A DNA stretch of 64,000 nt, taken from the NCBI RefSeq assembly GCF_001307275.1, contig NZ_CP012831.1, forward strand, positions 682,001 through 746,000, read 5' to 3'. The stretch's first letter is position 1. Every line of letters begins with the position of its first letter. Below, piece by piece: positions 31,282-40,959 of this stretch. A program made the position numbers and the translations under genes. The notes beneath the pieces are model-generated. The model saw only the letters and a program-made list of their open reading frames with translations, made no database searches and was not told the origin of the DNA. Origin of the DNA: Pseudomonas fluorescens. GTDB lineage: Bacteria; Pseudomonadota; Gammaproteobacteria; Pseudomonadales; Pseudomonadaceae.

Positions 31282-31549
31282 CACTACTCCTCGCGGGTCT
31301 GAATGCCGACCCCTACCTTACCGATGTTTTTCCGGCGAAGGAACATCTACGCCACCCCGTGCCTTCCTGGTCACCGAGCGCCAAAACCGATCCGCTCAAA
31401 CCCGAGCACGTCGTGAATAGTAGGCACCAATGACGCAAATGCTCAAGGCACGCCTGTCATCGAAGGGGTAAACCTGGTCGGGTTTATCGATTGAGCGCCA
31501 TCCTCGAGCGGTAGTCGGTCACGGTGCAATAGCTGAACATCGCCAGTTG
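31282..31549. other. Intergenic region, nothing recognised
   Basis: First part of the 635-bp gap between the GNAT gene and oprI. No REP, no convincing coding frame and no terminator was seen here. Confidence 0.5.
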
Positions 31550-31707
31550 TTGAGTCTTGAGACGAGCGCGCGTAGTTAAAGTCACCGCCAATACCAATAA
31601 AGATGCCTGGGACGCTGCACAAAAAATGTACAAAAGTGTAGGTGAATCAATAAACAACGACGTTAGCGAGGGCTGCAAGAGTTCTTCCCCGCGGCGGAAC
31701 TTTTTTT
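31550..31707 (+). ncRNA. Candidate small RNA gene upstream of oprI
   Basis: TTGAGT (31550-31555), 17 bp, TAGTTA (31573-31578) could start a transcript near 31585. It would end at a terminator-like hairpin (31681-31700: GTTCTTCC-CCGC-GGCGGAAC, one mismatch) followed by seven T. The predicted RNA is about 120 nt, A-rich and single-stranded before the terminator. No homologue recognised; a tentative call. Confidence 0.35.
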
Positions 31708-31768
31708 CGTCGACGCGCTCCAGCCATGGGCTTGGGGCTGTATATTTTTTCAACGCCCCTAAGAAAAG

Positions 31769-31797
31769 TTGCTCGAAAAAGAATCACCGCCTACAAT
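31769..31797 (+). promoter_or_regulatory. Predicted strong sigma-70 promoter of oprI
   Basis: TTGCTC (31769-31774), exactly 17 bp, TACAAT (31792-31797) followed by a T-rich start region. The leader to oprI is about 110 nt. A strong promoter is expected for the most abundant outer-membrane lipoprotein. Confidence 0.75.
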
Positions 31798-31916
31798 TTT
31801 TTTGCTTCTTGCGCTACGTCAGTTTACTTACTACAAGTAATGGGTAGTATGTACGCCGGCTAACTCCTCAGTCTGGGGAGACAGTCACTAATAGAAAGTC
31901 CTTGAAGGGGAAACCG

Positions 31917-32168
31917 ATGAACAACGTTCTGAAATTCTCTGCTCTGGCCCTGGCCGCAGTTCTGGCTACCGGTTGCAGCAGCGCATCGAAAGAAACCGAA
32001 GCACGTCTGACTGCTACCGAAGACGCAGCAGCTCGCTCCCAGGCTCGTGCAGACGAAGCGTACCGTAAAGCTGATGAAGCTCTGGCTGCTGCTCAAAAAG
32101 CACAACAGACTGCTGACGAAGCTAACGAGCGTGCTCTGCGCATGCTGGAAAAAGCTAGCCGCAAGTAA
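31917..32168 (+). CDS. oprI: Major outer-membrane lipoprotein OprI (Lpp type)
   Basis: An 83-aa murein lipoprotein. The signal peptide ends in the lipobox LATGCSS, so the acylated cysteine is at residue 20. The mature part is an Ala-rich heptad-repeat coiled coil ([20 protein letters not shown]), and the chain ends ASRK with a C-terminal Lys that can be joined to peptidoglycan. ATG 31917 is preceded by AAGGGG; an in-frame ATG 15 bases upstream is not needed. A terminator follows, and an L,D-transpeptidase gene converges from the other side. Confidence 0.97.
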   Translation: MNNVLKFSALALAAVLATGCSSASKETEARLTATEDAAARSQARADEAYRKADEALAAAQKAQQTADEANERALRMLEKASRK

Positions 32169-32190
32169 TAGTCCTTCGGGATTGTTATCG

Positions 32191-32221
32191 AGCCGACCCA
32201 TTTTTGGGTCGGCTTTTTTAT
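32191..32221 (+). terminator. oprI rho-independent terminator
   Basis: AGCCGACCCA-tttt-TGGGTCGGCT followed by a T tract, 22 bases after the oprI stop. Confidence 0.95.
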
Positions 32222-32244
32222 TGCTTGGCGTTTAAGCAGGCGAT

Positions 32245-32281
32245 AAAAAACCCGCCGACATCGCGAAACGTCGGCGGGTTG
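32245..32281 (-). terminator. Terminator of the L,D-transpeptidase gene
   Basis: AACCCGCCGAC-atcgcgaaac-GTCGGCGGGTT; on the minus strand the stem is followed by a T tract. Confidence 0.9.
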
Positions 32282-32291
32282 CTTTCGAGTT

Positions 32292-33263
32292 TTACTGCTG
32301 CAAGTCGATCGGCGCGCTCGAGACCATCGGTGCCGAGGTATTGGGAACGGCAATTTCCACCGGCAGGCCATCTTCCGCCGCCACCACGTCCCGCACCACG
32401 TCCCAGTTCATGCGCAGGTTACTGGTGATGTCTTCGCGCTTGAGCATCGCATTGATCACCGCGGTGTGCTTGTCCACCACCGACGGGTTGCCCTTGTCGT
32501 CCAGTGGCGTATGCGCTTCGAGGTACACCTTGCCACCGCTCAAGCCCAGCTTGTAGGGGTCGTTGATGATCCGCACCGACGTGCCCACCGGCACCATGCC
32601 GGCCATTTCCAGTACGTTGTTGTTGAACATCCGGAAGCAACCGTGGCTGGTCCGCATGCCGATGCCGAACTTCTTGTTCGAACCATGGATCAGGTAGCCC
32701 GGGGTGCCCAGGGTGAACTTGAAAGGGCCCAGCGGGTTATCCGGGCCGGCGGGCACGACATTCGGCAACGGGTCGCCGTCGGCAGCGTGTTCGGCCTTGA
32801 TCGATGCGGGCGGCGTCCAGGTCGGGTTCGGTGTCTTGGCGATGATGCTGGTGTGAGCGATCGGCGAGCCCCAGCCCTCACGGCCAATCCCCAGCGGGAA
32901 GGTGTACACCACGTTCCGCCCCTTGGGGAAATAGTAGAGACGGTACTCGGCCAGGTTGATCACGATGCCCTCGCGCGGGCCCGGCGGCAGGATGAAACGG
33001 GTCGGCAGCACGATCTCGGTGCCAGCGCCAGGCAACCAGGGATCGACCCCCGGGTTGGCGGCGACCATCTCGCTGTAGCCCAGGTCATAAGTGGTGCCCA
33101 GGTCGGCGAAGGTGTCTTCGTACTTGGCCTTGATGACTTGCACCTGGCCAATGATGTCTTCACCCGGCGGTGGCAGAGGCAGCTCGAGTGCAGCAACGGG
33201 GCCCGCCATACACAGGGCGGCAAGAGACAGGCAGCGGGCGACGGCAGGCAAGCGCGGCAACAT
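32292..33263 (-). CDS. Periplasmic L,D-transpeptidase (YkuD, ErfK/YbiS/YcfS type)
   Basis: A 323-aa exported enzyme with a signal peptide (LSLAALCMAGPVAA). A LysM-like stretch (TYDLGYSEMVAANPGVDPWLPGAGTEI, location only) precedes the YkuD domain with its catalytic HGSNKKFGIG and SHGCFRM (Cys nucleophile). E. coli homologues of this architecture attach Lpp to peptidoglycan. It lies tail to tail with oprI, which encodes the likely substrate. ATG 33263 follows GAAGGA. Confidence 0.9.
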   Translation of the reverse strand: MLPRLPAVARCLSLAALCMAGPVAALELPLPPPGEDIIGQVQVIKAKYEDTFADLGTTYDLGYSEMVAANPGVDPWLPGAGTEIVLPTRFILPPGPREGIVINLAEYRLYYFPKGRNVVYTFPLGIGREGWGSPIAHTSIIAKTPNPTWTPPASIKAEHAADGDPLPNVVPAGPDNPLGPFKFTLGTPGYLIHGSNKKFGIGMRTSHGCFRMFNNNVLEMAGMVPVGTSVRIINDPYKLGLSGGKVYLEAHTPLDDKGNPSVVDKHTAVINAMLKREDITSNLRMNWDVVRDVVAAEDGLPVEIAVPNTSAPMVSSAPIDLQQ

Positions 33264-33393
33264 CCGGGAAATCCTTCGCAGATCGAACAAGGGGTATGAA
33301 AACGGCGATTGTACACTGCCACCCATTATTTCGGGGAGAGCGGCAAGGCGGCGTCCGATGCACAGCATTTTTTCGGGCATTCACCCCGCGCCC

Positions 33394-33486
33394 TGTGGGA
33401 GCCGAGCTTGCTCGCGATGACGGCGGTAGATTCACCCTCGATGCAAGCAGTGCCACCGCTATCGCGAGCAAGCTCGGCTCCCACAG
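33394..33486. repeat. REPIN, class A, GTGGGAG-out orientation
   Basis: GTGGGAGCCGAGCTTGCTCGC and its inverse. Both copies share the same extra C (GAGCCGAG/CTCGGCTC), so the stem is kept by a paired change. Confidence 0.9.
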
Positions 33487-33515
33487 GGGCGCGGGTCATG
33501 GCACGCGCTGAGGGA

Positions 33516-33809
33516 TTACAACTCGAACCGCAGCTCCGGCCAGATCGGCGAGGTGCCGCGCTTCTGGGATTCCAGGATCGCCCGGCACAGCGAGCACAGG
33601 CGATGATCCTGGAAAATCTTGCGATCAACGCTCGACCAGCGCGGCTGGGCCGGCAGCAGGCTACCGCAGAGGGTCCGGTCGGCCGAGCCACCGAGTTCCA
33701 GTTGCCGGGTCACCAGGTGCACCCGCACTTCCTGGCAGGCGAACAGATCCAGCTGCTCGTCAGGCTCGATCAGTTGGTAGGCAAACAGGGACCAGGCGGG
33801 ACGCGGCAT
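33516..33809 (-). CDS. Hypothetical small Cys-rich protein, possible zinc binding
   Basis: A 97-aa protein of unknown function. It has one His (RVHLVTRQ), then TLCG, then CSLC near the C-terminus; the His/Cys plus CxxC pattern resembles small zinc-binding folds, but this is inference. GGAG precedes ATG 33809. It lies between a REPIN and tesA, on the same strand as tesA. Confidence 0.65.
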   Translation of the reverse strand: MPRPAWSLFAYQLIEPDEQLDLFACQEVRVHLVTRQLELGGSADRTLCGSLLPAQPRWSSVDRKIFQDHRLCSLCRAILESQKRGTSPIWPELRFEL

Positions 33810-33865
33810 CGGGGGCTCCAAATCGGGGGCGCCACATTAGCCGAAAGCCCGCCTGTAGAAAAGCG

Positions 33866-34471
33866 TCAAAGCAGCGGTTTTAGCGTCGGCCAGACATTTT
33901 CCAGCAACTTGCCCTGGGCCGCGACGGACGGGTGCAATCCGTCGCCTTGCATCATGGTCGGAACGCCACCGACGTCCTTGAGGAAAAACGGCACCAGCGG
34001 GACTTTTTTCTCCTCGGCCAAGGTGCTGTAGACCCGGGCAAAGGCATCTGTGTAACGCCGTCCGTAATTGGGTGGCAATTGCATGCCCAGCAAAAGCACC
34101 TCGGCACCGCTGGCGCGGGCGCTGTCGATCATCGCTGCAAGGTTTTGTTGCAATTGTGTTGGTGGTTGTCCGCGCAAGCCATCGTTGCCACCCAGCTCCA
34201 GGATCACCAGGTCCGGTTTATGGGCTGCGAGCAGCGCCGGCAGCCGCGCCTGGCCTCCGGCGCTGGTGTCGCCGCTGATGGAAGCATTGACCACTTTATC
34301 GTCAAAACCCTCGGCCTTGAGCCGTTGTTCGAGCAACGACACCCACCCTTGCCGGGTATCCAGGCCGAAAGCCGCGCTGATACTATCGCCAACGATCAGG
34401 ACTGTACCCGCCGCTGCGTTCTGGGCCATGCACATCAAGGCCAGGCCGGCACTCAAAAACCACACACGCAT
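33866..34471 (-). CDS. tesA: Periplasmic SGNH acyl-CoA thioesterase/esterase TesA
   Basis: A 201-aa GDSL-family lysophospholipase/thioesterase with a signal peptide ([17 protein letters not shown]). The nucleophile Ser30 is in [10 protein letters not shown], the oxyanion Asn in GGND, and Asp177/His180 in DGLHPS. It is divergent from ybbA with only 10 bases between start codons. A much longer open frame on the same strand runs back across ybbA and is spurious. Confidence 0.93.
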   Translation of the reverse strand: MRVWFLSAGLALMCMAQNAAAGTVLIVGDSISAAFGLDTRQGWVSLLEQRLKAEGFDDKVVNASISGDTSAGGQARLPALLAAHKPDLVILELGGNDGLRGQPPTQLQQNLAAMIDSARASGAEVLLLGMQLPPNYGRRYTDAFARVYSTLAEEKKVPLVPFFLKDVGGVPTMMQGDGLHPSVAAQGKLLENVWPTLKPLL

Positions 34472-34481
34472 CGGATTCTCC

Positions 34482-35165
34482 ATGGGCTCAAGCATTCTCA
34501 CCGCGACGGACCTTAGCAAAGTGGTCGCCAGCGCGGAAGGTGAACTGACCATCCTGCACGAACTCAGCCTGGAACTGAACAAAGGCGACAGCCTGGCCAT
34601 CGTCGGCGCGTCCGGTTCCGGCAAATCCACCCTCCTGGGCCTGCTGGCCGGCCTCGACCTGCCCAGCAGCGGCGAAGTCACACTCGCCGGCCAGGCCCTC
34701 AGCGCACTGGATGAAGACCAGCGTGCGCGGATCCGCGCCGAACATGTCGGTTTCGTTTTCCAGTCGTTCCAGTTGCTCGACAGCCTCAATGCGCTGGAAA
34801 ACGTCATGCTGCCGCTGGAACTGGACGGCCGCAAGGATGCCCGTGAACGCGCCACGCAGCTGTTGCAGCGCGTCGGCCTGGGCCAGCGCCTGACCCATTC
34901 ACCGCGCCAGCTCTCCGGCGGCGAACAGCAACGGGTGGCGATTGCCCGGGCCTTTGCCGCCGAGCCCGATGTGCTGTTTGCCGACGAACCCACCGGCAAC
35001 CTCGACAGCCACACCGGCGAGCGCATCAGCGACCTGCTGTTCGAACTGAACAAGGAACGCGGCACGACCCTGGTGCTGGTCACCCATGATGAACGCCTGG
35101 CCCATCGCTGCCGGCGCCTGATCCGACTTGAAGCCGGCGAGATGGTCGCCCCTCTGGAGCCTTGA
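34482..35165 (+). CDS. ybbA: ABC transporter ATP-binding protein, YbbA/LolD-like
   Basis: A 227-aa MacB/LolD-type ATPase. Walker A is GASGSGKST, the signature is [14 protein letters not shown], and Walker B is [12 protein letters not shown]. It partners the FtsX-like permease that overlaps its stop (1 base). The tesA-ybbA-ybbP order is the same as in E. coli. No strong SD precedes ATG 34482, which lies 10 bases from the tesA start on the other strand. Confidence 0.92.
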   Translation: MGSSILTATDLSKVVASAEGELTILHELSLELNKGDSLAIVGASGSGKSTLLGLLAGLDLPSSGEVTLAGQALSALDEDQRARIRAEHVGFVFQSFQLLDSLNALENVMLPLELDGRKDARERATQLLQRVGLGQRLTHSPRQLSGGEQQRVAIARAFAAEPDVLFADEPTGNLDSHTGERISDLLFELNKERGTTLVLVTHDERLAHRCRRLIRLEAGEMVAPLEP

Positions 35166-37669
35166 TGGCACGTTTGCCGCTGTTGCGCCTGTTCAGTCTC
35201 GCTGTCCGCCAATTGCTTCGCGATGCCCGCGCCGGTGAGTTGCGGGTGTTGTTCTTCGCCCTGCTGGTGGCGGTGGCGGCGAGTACCGCCATCGGTTACT
35301 TCGGTGCCCGCCTCAATGGCGCGATGATGATGCGCGCCACCGAATTCCTCGGCGCCGACCTGCTGCTCGAAGGCAGCTCGCCGGCCCGCCCGGAGCAGAT
35401 CCGCAGCGGCACCGAACTGGGGCTGGAACACGCCCGGGTGGTGGAGTTCTCCAGTGTCGTGGCCACCGACAATGGCATCCAGCTGTCCAGCGTCAAGGCG
35501 GCCGATGACACCTACCCACTGCGCGGCGAGCTGAAAAGCAGCCCCGCCCCGTTCGCGCCGGAAGAAACCGGCGGACGCCCGAACCCCGGCGAGGCCTGGG
35601 TCGAGGCACGACTGCTGACGGCACTGGACCTGAAGATCGGCGACAGCATCGACGTTGGCAACCAAACCCTGCGGTTGGCCCGAGTGCTGACCTATGAACC
35701 GGATCGTGCCGGCAATTTCTACAGCCTCACCCCGCGCGTGCTGATCAACCTCAAGGATCTGGAGGCAACGGGCGTGGTGCAACCGGGCAGCCGGGTCAGC
35801 TATCGCGACCTGTGGCGCGGCCCGGCACCGGCCTTGCAAACCTACCGCGACCTGGTCAAGCCTGGCCTTGAAGCCAACCAGCGCCTGCAGGATGCCCGCG
35901 ACGGCAACCGTCAGATCGGCGGCGCCCTGGGCAAGGCCGAGCGCTACCTGAACATGGCCAGCCTGGTGGCGGTGTTGCTGTCCGGGGTCGCCGTCGCGCT
36001 CTCGGCCAACCGCTTTGCCACCCGACGCTTCGATGCCAGCGCGCTGCTGCGCTGCCTGGGCCTTTCACGTCGGGAAACCATGGTGCTGTTCAGCCTGCAA
36101 TTGACGGTGCTGGGCCTGCTTGCCAGTATCAGCGGCGCCCTGCTCGGCTGGATCGCCCAACTGGGCCTGTTCGCCCTGCTGCACGACCTGCTGCCCACCA
36201 CCGTTCCGCCGGGCGGCCTGCTGCCGGCGATCGCCGGGATCGGCACCGGGCTGGTGGCGCTGGCGGGGTTCGCCCTGCCGCCACTGGCTGCGCTGGGACG
36301 GGTGCCACCGTTGCGCGTGCTGCGCCGGGACATGCTGCCGATCCCCTCCAGCTCCTGGGTGATCTACGGTGCCGCTCTGGGTGCCCTGGGCCTGATCATG
36401 TGGCGCCTGAGCCTGGACCTGGTCCTGACCTTCGCCCTGCTGGGCGGTGGCGTCGTTGCCGCGCTGGTGCTCGGCGGCTTGTTGTTGCTGCTGCTCCAGA
36501 GCCTGCGTCGCCTGCTGGCCCGCGCCGCCCTGCCCTGGCGGCTGGGCCTCGGCCAATTGCTGCGTCATCCCTTGGCAGCCGCCGGCCAGGCCTTGGCGTT
36601 CGGCCTGATCCTGTTGTCCATGGCGTTGATCGCGCTACTGCGCGGTGAGTTGCTGGACACCTGGCAAAACCAGTTGCCCAAAAACGCGCCGAACTATTTC
36701 GCCCTGAACATCCTGCCCAACGACAAGCAGGCCTTCACCGACAAACTGCTGGAATTGTCCGCACAATCGGCCCCGCTCTACCCCGTGGTACCCGGGCGTC
36801 TGATCAGCATCAATGGCGAACCGGCCACGGAGTTCGTCACCAAGGACTCGGCGGGTGACCGGGCGCTGCAGCGCGACCTGAGCCTGACCTGGGCTGCGGA
36901 CCTGCCGACGGGCAACGTCGTCACCGCAGGGACCTGGTGGCCACAGCAGCCTGCGGACGATGTCCCTGGGGTTTCGGTGGAAGGCAAAGTGGCCGAGAAC
37001 CTCAAGATCAAGTTGGGCGACCGCCTGGTTTTCAGCGTGGGCGGGGTCAACCGTGAAGCGAAGGTCACCAGCCTGCGGGAAATCAACTGGGATAATTTCC
37101 AACCCAACTTCTTCATGATCTTCCAGCCCGGTACATTGAAAGACCTGCCGGCGACCTACCTCACCAGTTTCTACCTGGCGCCGGGCCACGACCAACAGAT
37201 CGTCGACCTGTCCCGGGCCTTTCCGGCGGTGACGATCCTGCAAGTCGAGGCCTTGCTCGAACAACTGCGCAGCATCCTGGCCCAAGTGACCCTGGCCGTG
37301 GAGTACGTGTTGCTGTTCGTGCTGGCGGCGGGAATGGCGGTGTTGTTCTCCGGCCTGCAAGCGACCCTCGACGAACGGATCCGCCAAGGCGCGTTGTTGC
37401 GCGCACTGGGCGCCGAACGGCCCCTGCTGGTCAAGGCCCGGCGCATCGAGTTCGGCCTGCTGGGCGCCGTCAGTGGCCTGCTGGCGGCCCTGGGTTCGGA
37501 ACTGGTGAGCCTGGTGCTTTACCGGTACGCCTTCGACCTGCCCTGGCATCCGCATCCATGGCTGTTGGTATTGCCGTTGCTGGGGGCTTTGTTGATCGGC
37601 GCGGCCGGGGTGTTCGGCACCCGTCGGGCGCTCAACGCCAGCCCGCTGACAGTATTGCGCGAGGGTTGA
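35165..37669 (+). CDS. ybbP: FtsX-like ABC permease YbbP
   Basis: An 834-aa inner-membrane protein with two FtsX domains and about ten membrane helices. The first helix is near residue 25, the core helices are at about 265-400, 415-490 and the C-terminal set at 715-830. A large periplasmic part lies between residues 45 and 255. This type (YbbP) has no fused lipoprotein-sorting component. Its function is unproven; proximity to tesA suggests fatty acid or lipid handling. The start overlaps the ybbA stop. Confidence 0.9.
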   Translation: MARLPLLRLFSLAVRQLLRDARAGELRVLFFALLVAVAASTAIGYFGARLNGAMMMRATEFLGADLLLEGSSPARPEQIRSGTELGLEHARVVEFSSVVATDNGIQLSSVKAADDTYPLRGELKSSPAPFAPEETGGRPNPGEAWVEARLLTALDLKIGDSIDVGNQTLRLARVLTYEPDRAGNFYSLTPRVLINLKDLEATGVVQPGSRVSYRDLWRGPAPALQTYRDLVKPGLEANQRLQDARDGNRQIGGALGKAERYLNMASLVAVLLSGVAVALSANRFATRRFDASALLRCLGLSRRETMVLFSLQLTVLGLLASISGALLGWIAQLGLFALLHDLLPTTVPPGGLLPAIAGIGTGLVALAGFALPPLAALGRVPPLRVLRRDMLPIPSSSWVIYGAALGALGLIMWRLSLDLVLTFALLGGGVVAALVLGGLLLLLLQSLRRLLARAALPWRLGLGQLLRHPLAAAGQALAFGLILLSMALIALLRGELLDTWQNQLPKNAPNYFALNILPNDKQAFTDKLLELSAQSAPLYPVVPGRLISINGEPATEFVTKDSAGDRALQRDLSLTWAADLPTGNVVTAGTWWPQQPADDVPGVSVEGKVAENLKIKLGDRLVFSVGGVNREAKVTSLREINWDNFQPNFFMIFQPGTLKDLPATYLTSFYLAPGHDQQIVDLSRAFPAVTILQVEALLEQLRSILAQVTLAVEYVLLFVLAAGMAVLFSGLQATLDERIRQGALLRALGAERPLLVKARRIEFGLLGAVSGLLAALGSELVSLVLYRYAFDLPWHPHPWLLVLPLLGALLIGAAGVFGTRRALNASPLTVLREG

Positions 37670-37703
37670 TAGACTCCCGGCTTCGCTATCACAAGAAGTT
37701 GCC

Positions 37704-38201
37704 ATGAGCCGTTATCGCCCACCCCGCACCGCCGGCACCGCGCTGATCACCCCCGAGGGTGAAGCGCGGATGCGCGCTGAGTTCCATGAGCTGTGGCATG
37801 TGCGCCGTCCCCAGGTGACCCAGGCGGTCAGCGAGGCGGCAGCCCAGGGTGATCGTTCGGAAAATGCCGAGTACACCTACGGCAAGAAAATGCTGCGGGA
37901 AATCGACAGTCGCGTGCGTTTCCTCACCAAGCGCCTCGAAGCACTCAAAGTGGTCAGTGAAAAACCCAGCGATCCGAACAAAGTGTATTTTGGCGCCTGG
38001 GTCACGGTTGAAGATGAGGACGGCAAGGAATCACGCTACCGCATCGTCGGCCCGGACGAGCTGGACCTGAAACAGAACCTGATCAGCATCGACTCGCCGT
38101 TGGCACGGGCGCTGATCGGCAAGGCCCTGGACGCCGAGGTCAGCGTCCAGACGCCCACAGGCGAGAAACGGGTCTACATCGTGGACATCGCGTATCCGTA
38201 A
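37704..38201 (+). CDS. greB: Transcription elongation factor GreB
   Basis: A 165-aa Gre factor. The hairpin tip is [15 protein letters not shown], with the acidic residues that stimulate RNA cleavage by RNA polymerase, and the basic Arg/Lys patch ([15 protein letters not shown]) of GreB follows. ATG 37704 is 34 bases after ybbP, so it may be partly co-transcribed. Confidence 0.93.
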   Translation: MSRYRPPRTAGTALITPEGEARMRAEFHELWHVRRPQVTQAVSEAAAQGDRSENAEYTYGKKMLREIDSRVRFLTKRLEALKVVSEKPSDPNKVYFGAWVTVEDEDGKESRYRIVGPDELDLKQNLISIDSPLARALIGKALDAEVSVQTPTGEKRVYIVDIAYP

Positions 38202-38209
38202 CCCTCACC

Positions 38210-38518
38210 TCAACGGCGCGTGATCAAGCCCTGCCGTGCGACACGGGTCAGTTGCCGGATCATTTCAGGAGCGTCCGCTGCGCTGGGGGACTGGATGACA
38301 GCCAGGTCGAAGCTGTCATTGGCAAAACGCGCCAGTGACTCACCGTCTTCGACAAACTGGATCAGGAAAGCGGCAGGCCCGTGGTTGCGACGCGGCCAGC
38401 CGTCGAGGTAACGCAAGAGTGTTGGCTGGTGAGTGCCGCCCAGGAGAATTTTCGGGTTGCGTTGCACAAGGTTCGCCGTGATCGGCGCAAGACGTACAAG
38501 GGGACTGGGTGCGTTCAT
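38210..38518 (-). CDS. Hypothetical protein
   Basis: A 102-aa protein I do not recognise. Its C-terminal half (SFDLAVIQSPSAADAPEMIRQLTRVARQGLITRR, location only) has the shape of the late strands of a class I methyltransferase fold, but no SAM-binding loop is present. It could be a reduced relative or a remnant. Start 38518 is an estimate; the frame extends to 38623. It converges on greB with 8 bases between stops. Confidence 0.5.
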   Translation of the reverse strand: MNAPSPLVRLAPITANLVQRNPKILLGGTHQPTLLRYLDGWPRRNHGPAAFLIQFVEDGESLARFANDSFDLAVIQSPSAADAPEMIRQLTRVARQGLITRR

Positions 38519-38723
38519 CGTGTCGTGTCTCTGCCTCGAAAGTCTGCATGGCAGGTGAGAGGCAACACCGAACCAGCGCTTTAGCGGTATTTCGAAACCG
38601 TTCTTTCCGGCTTCTATCGGCAACGGGATGAGTCACCTGGCGCCCCGCAAGTAGCTGTTTAAATCGGCGCATGAGCGGCATCCTAGAGAAGCTGACCGGC
38701 CAGTGTCAAGAATCACGCCCCAT

Positions 38724-38750
38724 AAAAAAGGCCCGTACAAGACGGGCCTC
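38724..38750 (-). terminator. doxX terminator
   Basis: GGCCCGT-acaag-ACGGGCC; on the minus strand it is followed by TTTTTT. Confidence 0.85.
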
Positions 38751-38767
38751 GGGTTCCAATCGTGCAC

Positions 38768-39202
38768 TCAACCCGCGATGGCGTGATCGACCGACAGCTT
38801 GCCCGCCCCTTCGATCAGCACGGCAATACTGCCCGCCAGCAAGGCCAGGGCGAACTCATAACCGTTGTTGGCCATGAACAAGCCGTTACCGATGTGCACG
38901 GAGAAAATCGCCACCAGCGACAGGAAGGCCAGGCCCAGTGCCGCTGGACGCGCCAGCAGACCGACGATCAGCGCCAGCCCGGCGAAAAATTCCGTACCGC
39001 CCGCCAGTGTCGCCATCACATAGCCCGGGGTCAGGCCGATGCTTTCCATCCACTGCGCCGTGCCTGCCAGGCCGTAGCCACCGAACAGGCCAAAGAGTTT
39101 CTGCGAGCCGTGGGCGGCAAATATGACACCGACGGCGATGCGCAAGACAGTCAAGCCATAGCCGGCGCGGGTGAACAGAACTTTGTTGATGAGAGTGCTC
39201 AT
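38768..39202 (-). CDS. DoxX-family membrane protein
   Basis: A 144-aa four-helix membrane protein with the DoxX signature LRIAVGVIFAAHGSQKLFG and a C-terminal pattern GGTEFFAGLALIVGLL. DoxX relatives are involved in thiol redox and thiosulfate handling in some bacteria; the role here is unknown. It has its own terminator. Confidence 0.88.
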   Translation of the reverse strand: MSTLINKVLFTRAGYGLTVLRIAVGVIFAAHGSQKLFGLFGGYGLAGTAQWMESIGLTPGYVMATLAGGTEFFAGLALIVGLLARPAALGLAFLSLVAIFSVHIGNGLFMANNGYEFALALLAGSIAVLIEGAGKLSVDHAIAG

Positions 39203-39302
39203 AAGGTCATTCCTTGGGAGTAGTAGAGAGTGGCCGCTATATTAATCAATAAAATTCATGTTAAAAGCGGAAAAAATCCGTAATACCAATCAGTTTATTC
39301 GA

Positions 39303-40724
39303 TCACTTACGCAATGCAACCTTTTGCTCCTTCGGTTCCAAGGACTCCCGTTCACGATCAAATGCCAGGTAGTACTTATTCACACTATTAACATAGCTGA
39401 CGGCGCCCATTCCTACCTGCTCCATGGCAATGCGTTCGACCTGGAAAAACCATTGGTTGGGGTTCAGCCCCCGCCGCCGGGCCTCGGCGCGCATGCCTTG
39501 GACGCGCTCGGGGCCCATGTTGTAGGCCGCCAGGACGAAAGCCATGCGCTCGCGCTCGTTGAGCTTGGGGCTGGCAAAGAACTTGCGACGGATGAGGGCC
39601 AGGTACTTGGCGCCGGCCTGTACATTGGCGTCCAGGTTCTGGATGTTATCGACCCCGACCCGCTGGGCTGCCGCCGGGGTGATCTGCATCAGGCCGGTGG
39701 GGCCTGCACCGCTGCGGGCATTGGGTTGCAGGGCGGATTCCTTGAACGCCAGGGCCGCCAGGTTGAGCCAGTCCATGCCCTGGGCATCGGCATGCTTTTG
39801 CAGCACCGGACGCAAGTTTTCCAGGCGTTGGCGGTTGGCCCGGGCCAGCGGATAGTGGACCTGATACAAACGCCGGTAGATGCGCAGGAACGCCGCGTCC
39901 TGGTTGGAGGGCACCTTGTAGGTCACCAGGAACCGGTCGATGCTCGCCCGCAGCATGGCGGCGTCACGGCGAACGAACCAATACTCGTCACCCGGCTCGC
40001 CAATCAGTACCTGGCGGTCGAAGCGCAGCTTGGGCAGGATCTTGCTCCAGCGCTCGGCAATGGGTTGCTCAACGATGGTCAGATGGAAAATCCCGCCCTG
40101 GACCATCTCCAGGACATCTTCCACAGCCAGGGTAGGATCGACCCATTCGATCTTCACCGGCGGCAGCTTGAGCAGCGCCAGTTTCTGGTTGATCTGGCTC
40201 ACGGCATCCCCGGCCGCACTGCCGTTGGGCAGTGCCAGGGTTTTGCCGGAAAGTTGCTCCACGCGCGTGTAACGCTTCTCTCCCTTGATGCCCACCAACA
40301 GCAAAGGCACCTCGGTACGAATCGGGTTGCTGGCGCTGACAGCATGGCCGGCCTGAGGCTCAAGCAGCTCACCCGGCGCGACGAGGTCGCCCTCCCCGCG
40401 CTGCAAGGCACCGAGCAATTGGTCCTTGGCCTTGGGAATGATCTTGAGGGTAATTTCCTGGCCGTCCCGGGCGTGGCCGTTGAGGTATTGCTCGAAGGCG
40501 CGCAGCCGGTGGTATTCGACGCCAATGGGTTGCCCCTGGACTTCACCGGAGCTGTTGCGGCTCTGGTTGACCAACACCTTCAACACACGGCTGCTGCGGA
40601 TCTGCGCCAGGTCGCGCACCGTGCCCGGCGCCGCCGCCTGCACCGGCCCGGGCAGCCGTGCCTCGGCCGGTATCGGCAACAGCAGCGAACAACACAACAG
40701 TAACAATACCTGGGGACGTGTCAT
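39303..40724 (-). CDS. mltF: Membrane-bound lytic transglycosylase MltF
   Basis: A 473-aa exported murein hydrolase. A signal peptide (LLLLCCSLLLPIPAEA) is followed by a PBP-like (SBP_bac_3) domain and then an SLT domain with the catalytic Glu in AALAFKESALQPN. GPTGLMQITPAAAQ and AYNMGPERV are the other family blocks. Members cleave glycan strands to 1,6-anhydro products. The signal sequence has no clear lipobox (CC near residue 11 precedes Ser), so anchoring is uncertain. Confidence 0.9.
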   Translation of the reverse strand: MTRPQVLLLLCCSLLLPIPAEARLPGPVQAAAPGTVRDLAQIRSSRVLKVLVNQSRNSSGEVQGQPIGVEYHRLRAFEQYLNGHARDGQEITLKIIPKAKDQLLGALQRGEGDLVAPGELLEPQAGHAVSASNPIRTEVPLLLVGIKGEKRYTRVEQLSGKTLALPNGSAAGDAVSQINQKLALLKLPPVKIEWVDPTLAVEDVLEMVQGGIFHLTIVEQPIAERWSKILPKLRFDRQVLIGEPGDEYWFVRRDAAMLRASIDRFLVTYKVPSNQDAAFLRIYRRLYQVHYPLARANRQRLENLRPVLQKHADAQGMDWLNLAALAFKESALQPNARSGAGPTGLMQITPAAAQRVGVDNIQNLDANVQAGAKYLALIRRKFFASPKLNERERMAFVLAAYNMGPERVQGMRAEARRRGLNPNQWFFQVERIAMEQVGMGAVSYVNSVNKYYLAFDRERESLEPKEQKVALRK

Positions 40725-40959
40725 CCACTCTCCGGAAGGAACACTGCGGACCGCCTCCGTGAAAAACGAGGCTGGGTCGACAGAAACAGAGCGCCTGGGG
40801 CGCTGAAAAAGTGCGGAAGACTGGCACAGTGATGGCTTTTATACCAATCCTATGTGTCTCGCGGCCTTAACAGACAGCCTCAACTCGTTGTAGTTCTTGG
40901 CTTTTCTTATAAATCTACAGCTCTGATATGCTTTCCGGCCTTTGGGCCGAGGTAGCACC

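Noticed and set aside
31484..31753. 89-codon minus-strand open frame upstream of oprI
   Set aside because: No SD and no recognisable motif; it overlaps regulatory-looking DNA on the other strand.
31557..31847. 96-codon plus-strand open frame upstream of oprI
   Set aside because: It starts inside the candidate promoter region, has no SD, runs through a terminator-like hairpin and the oprI promoter, and shows no family features.
34472..35839. A long minus-strand open frame continuing tesA back for about 450 codons across ybbA and ybbP
   Set aside because: It is antisense to well-supported ABC transporter genes, and the peptide is low-complexity Arg/Ser-rich without motifs. tesA starts at 34471 with its own SD and signal peptide.
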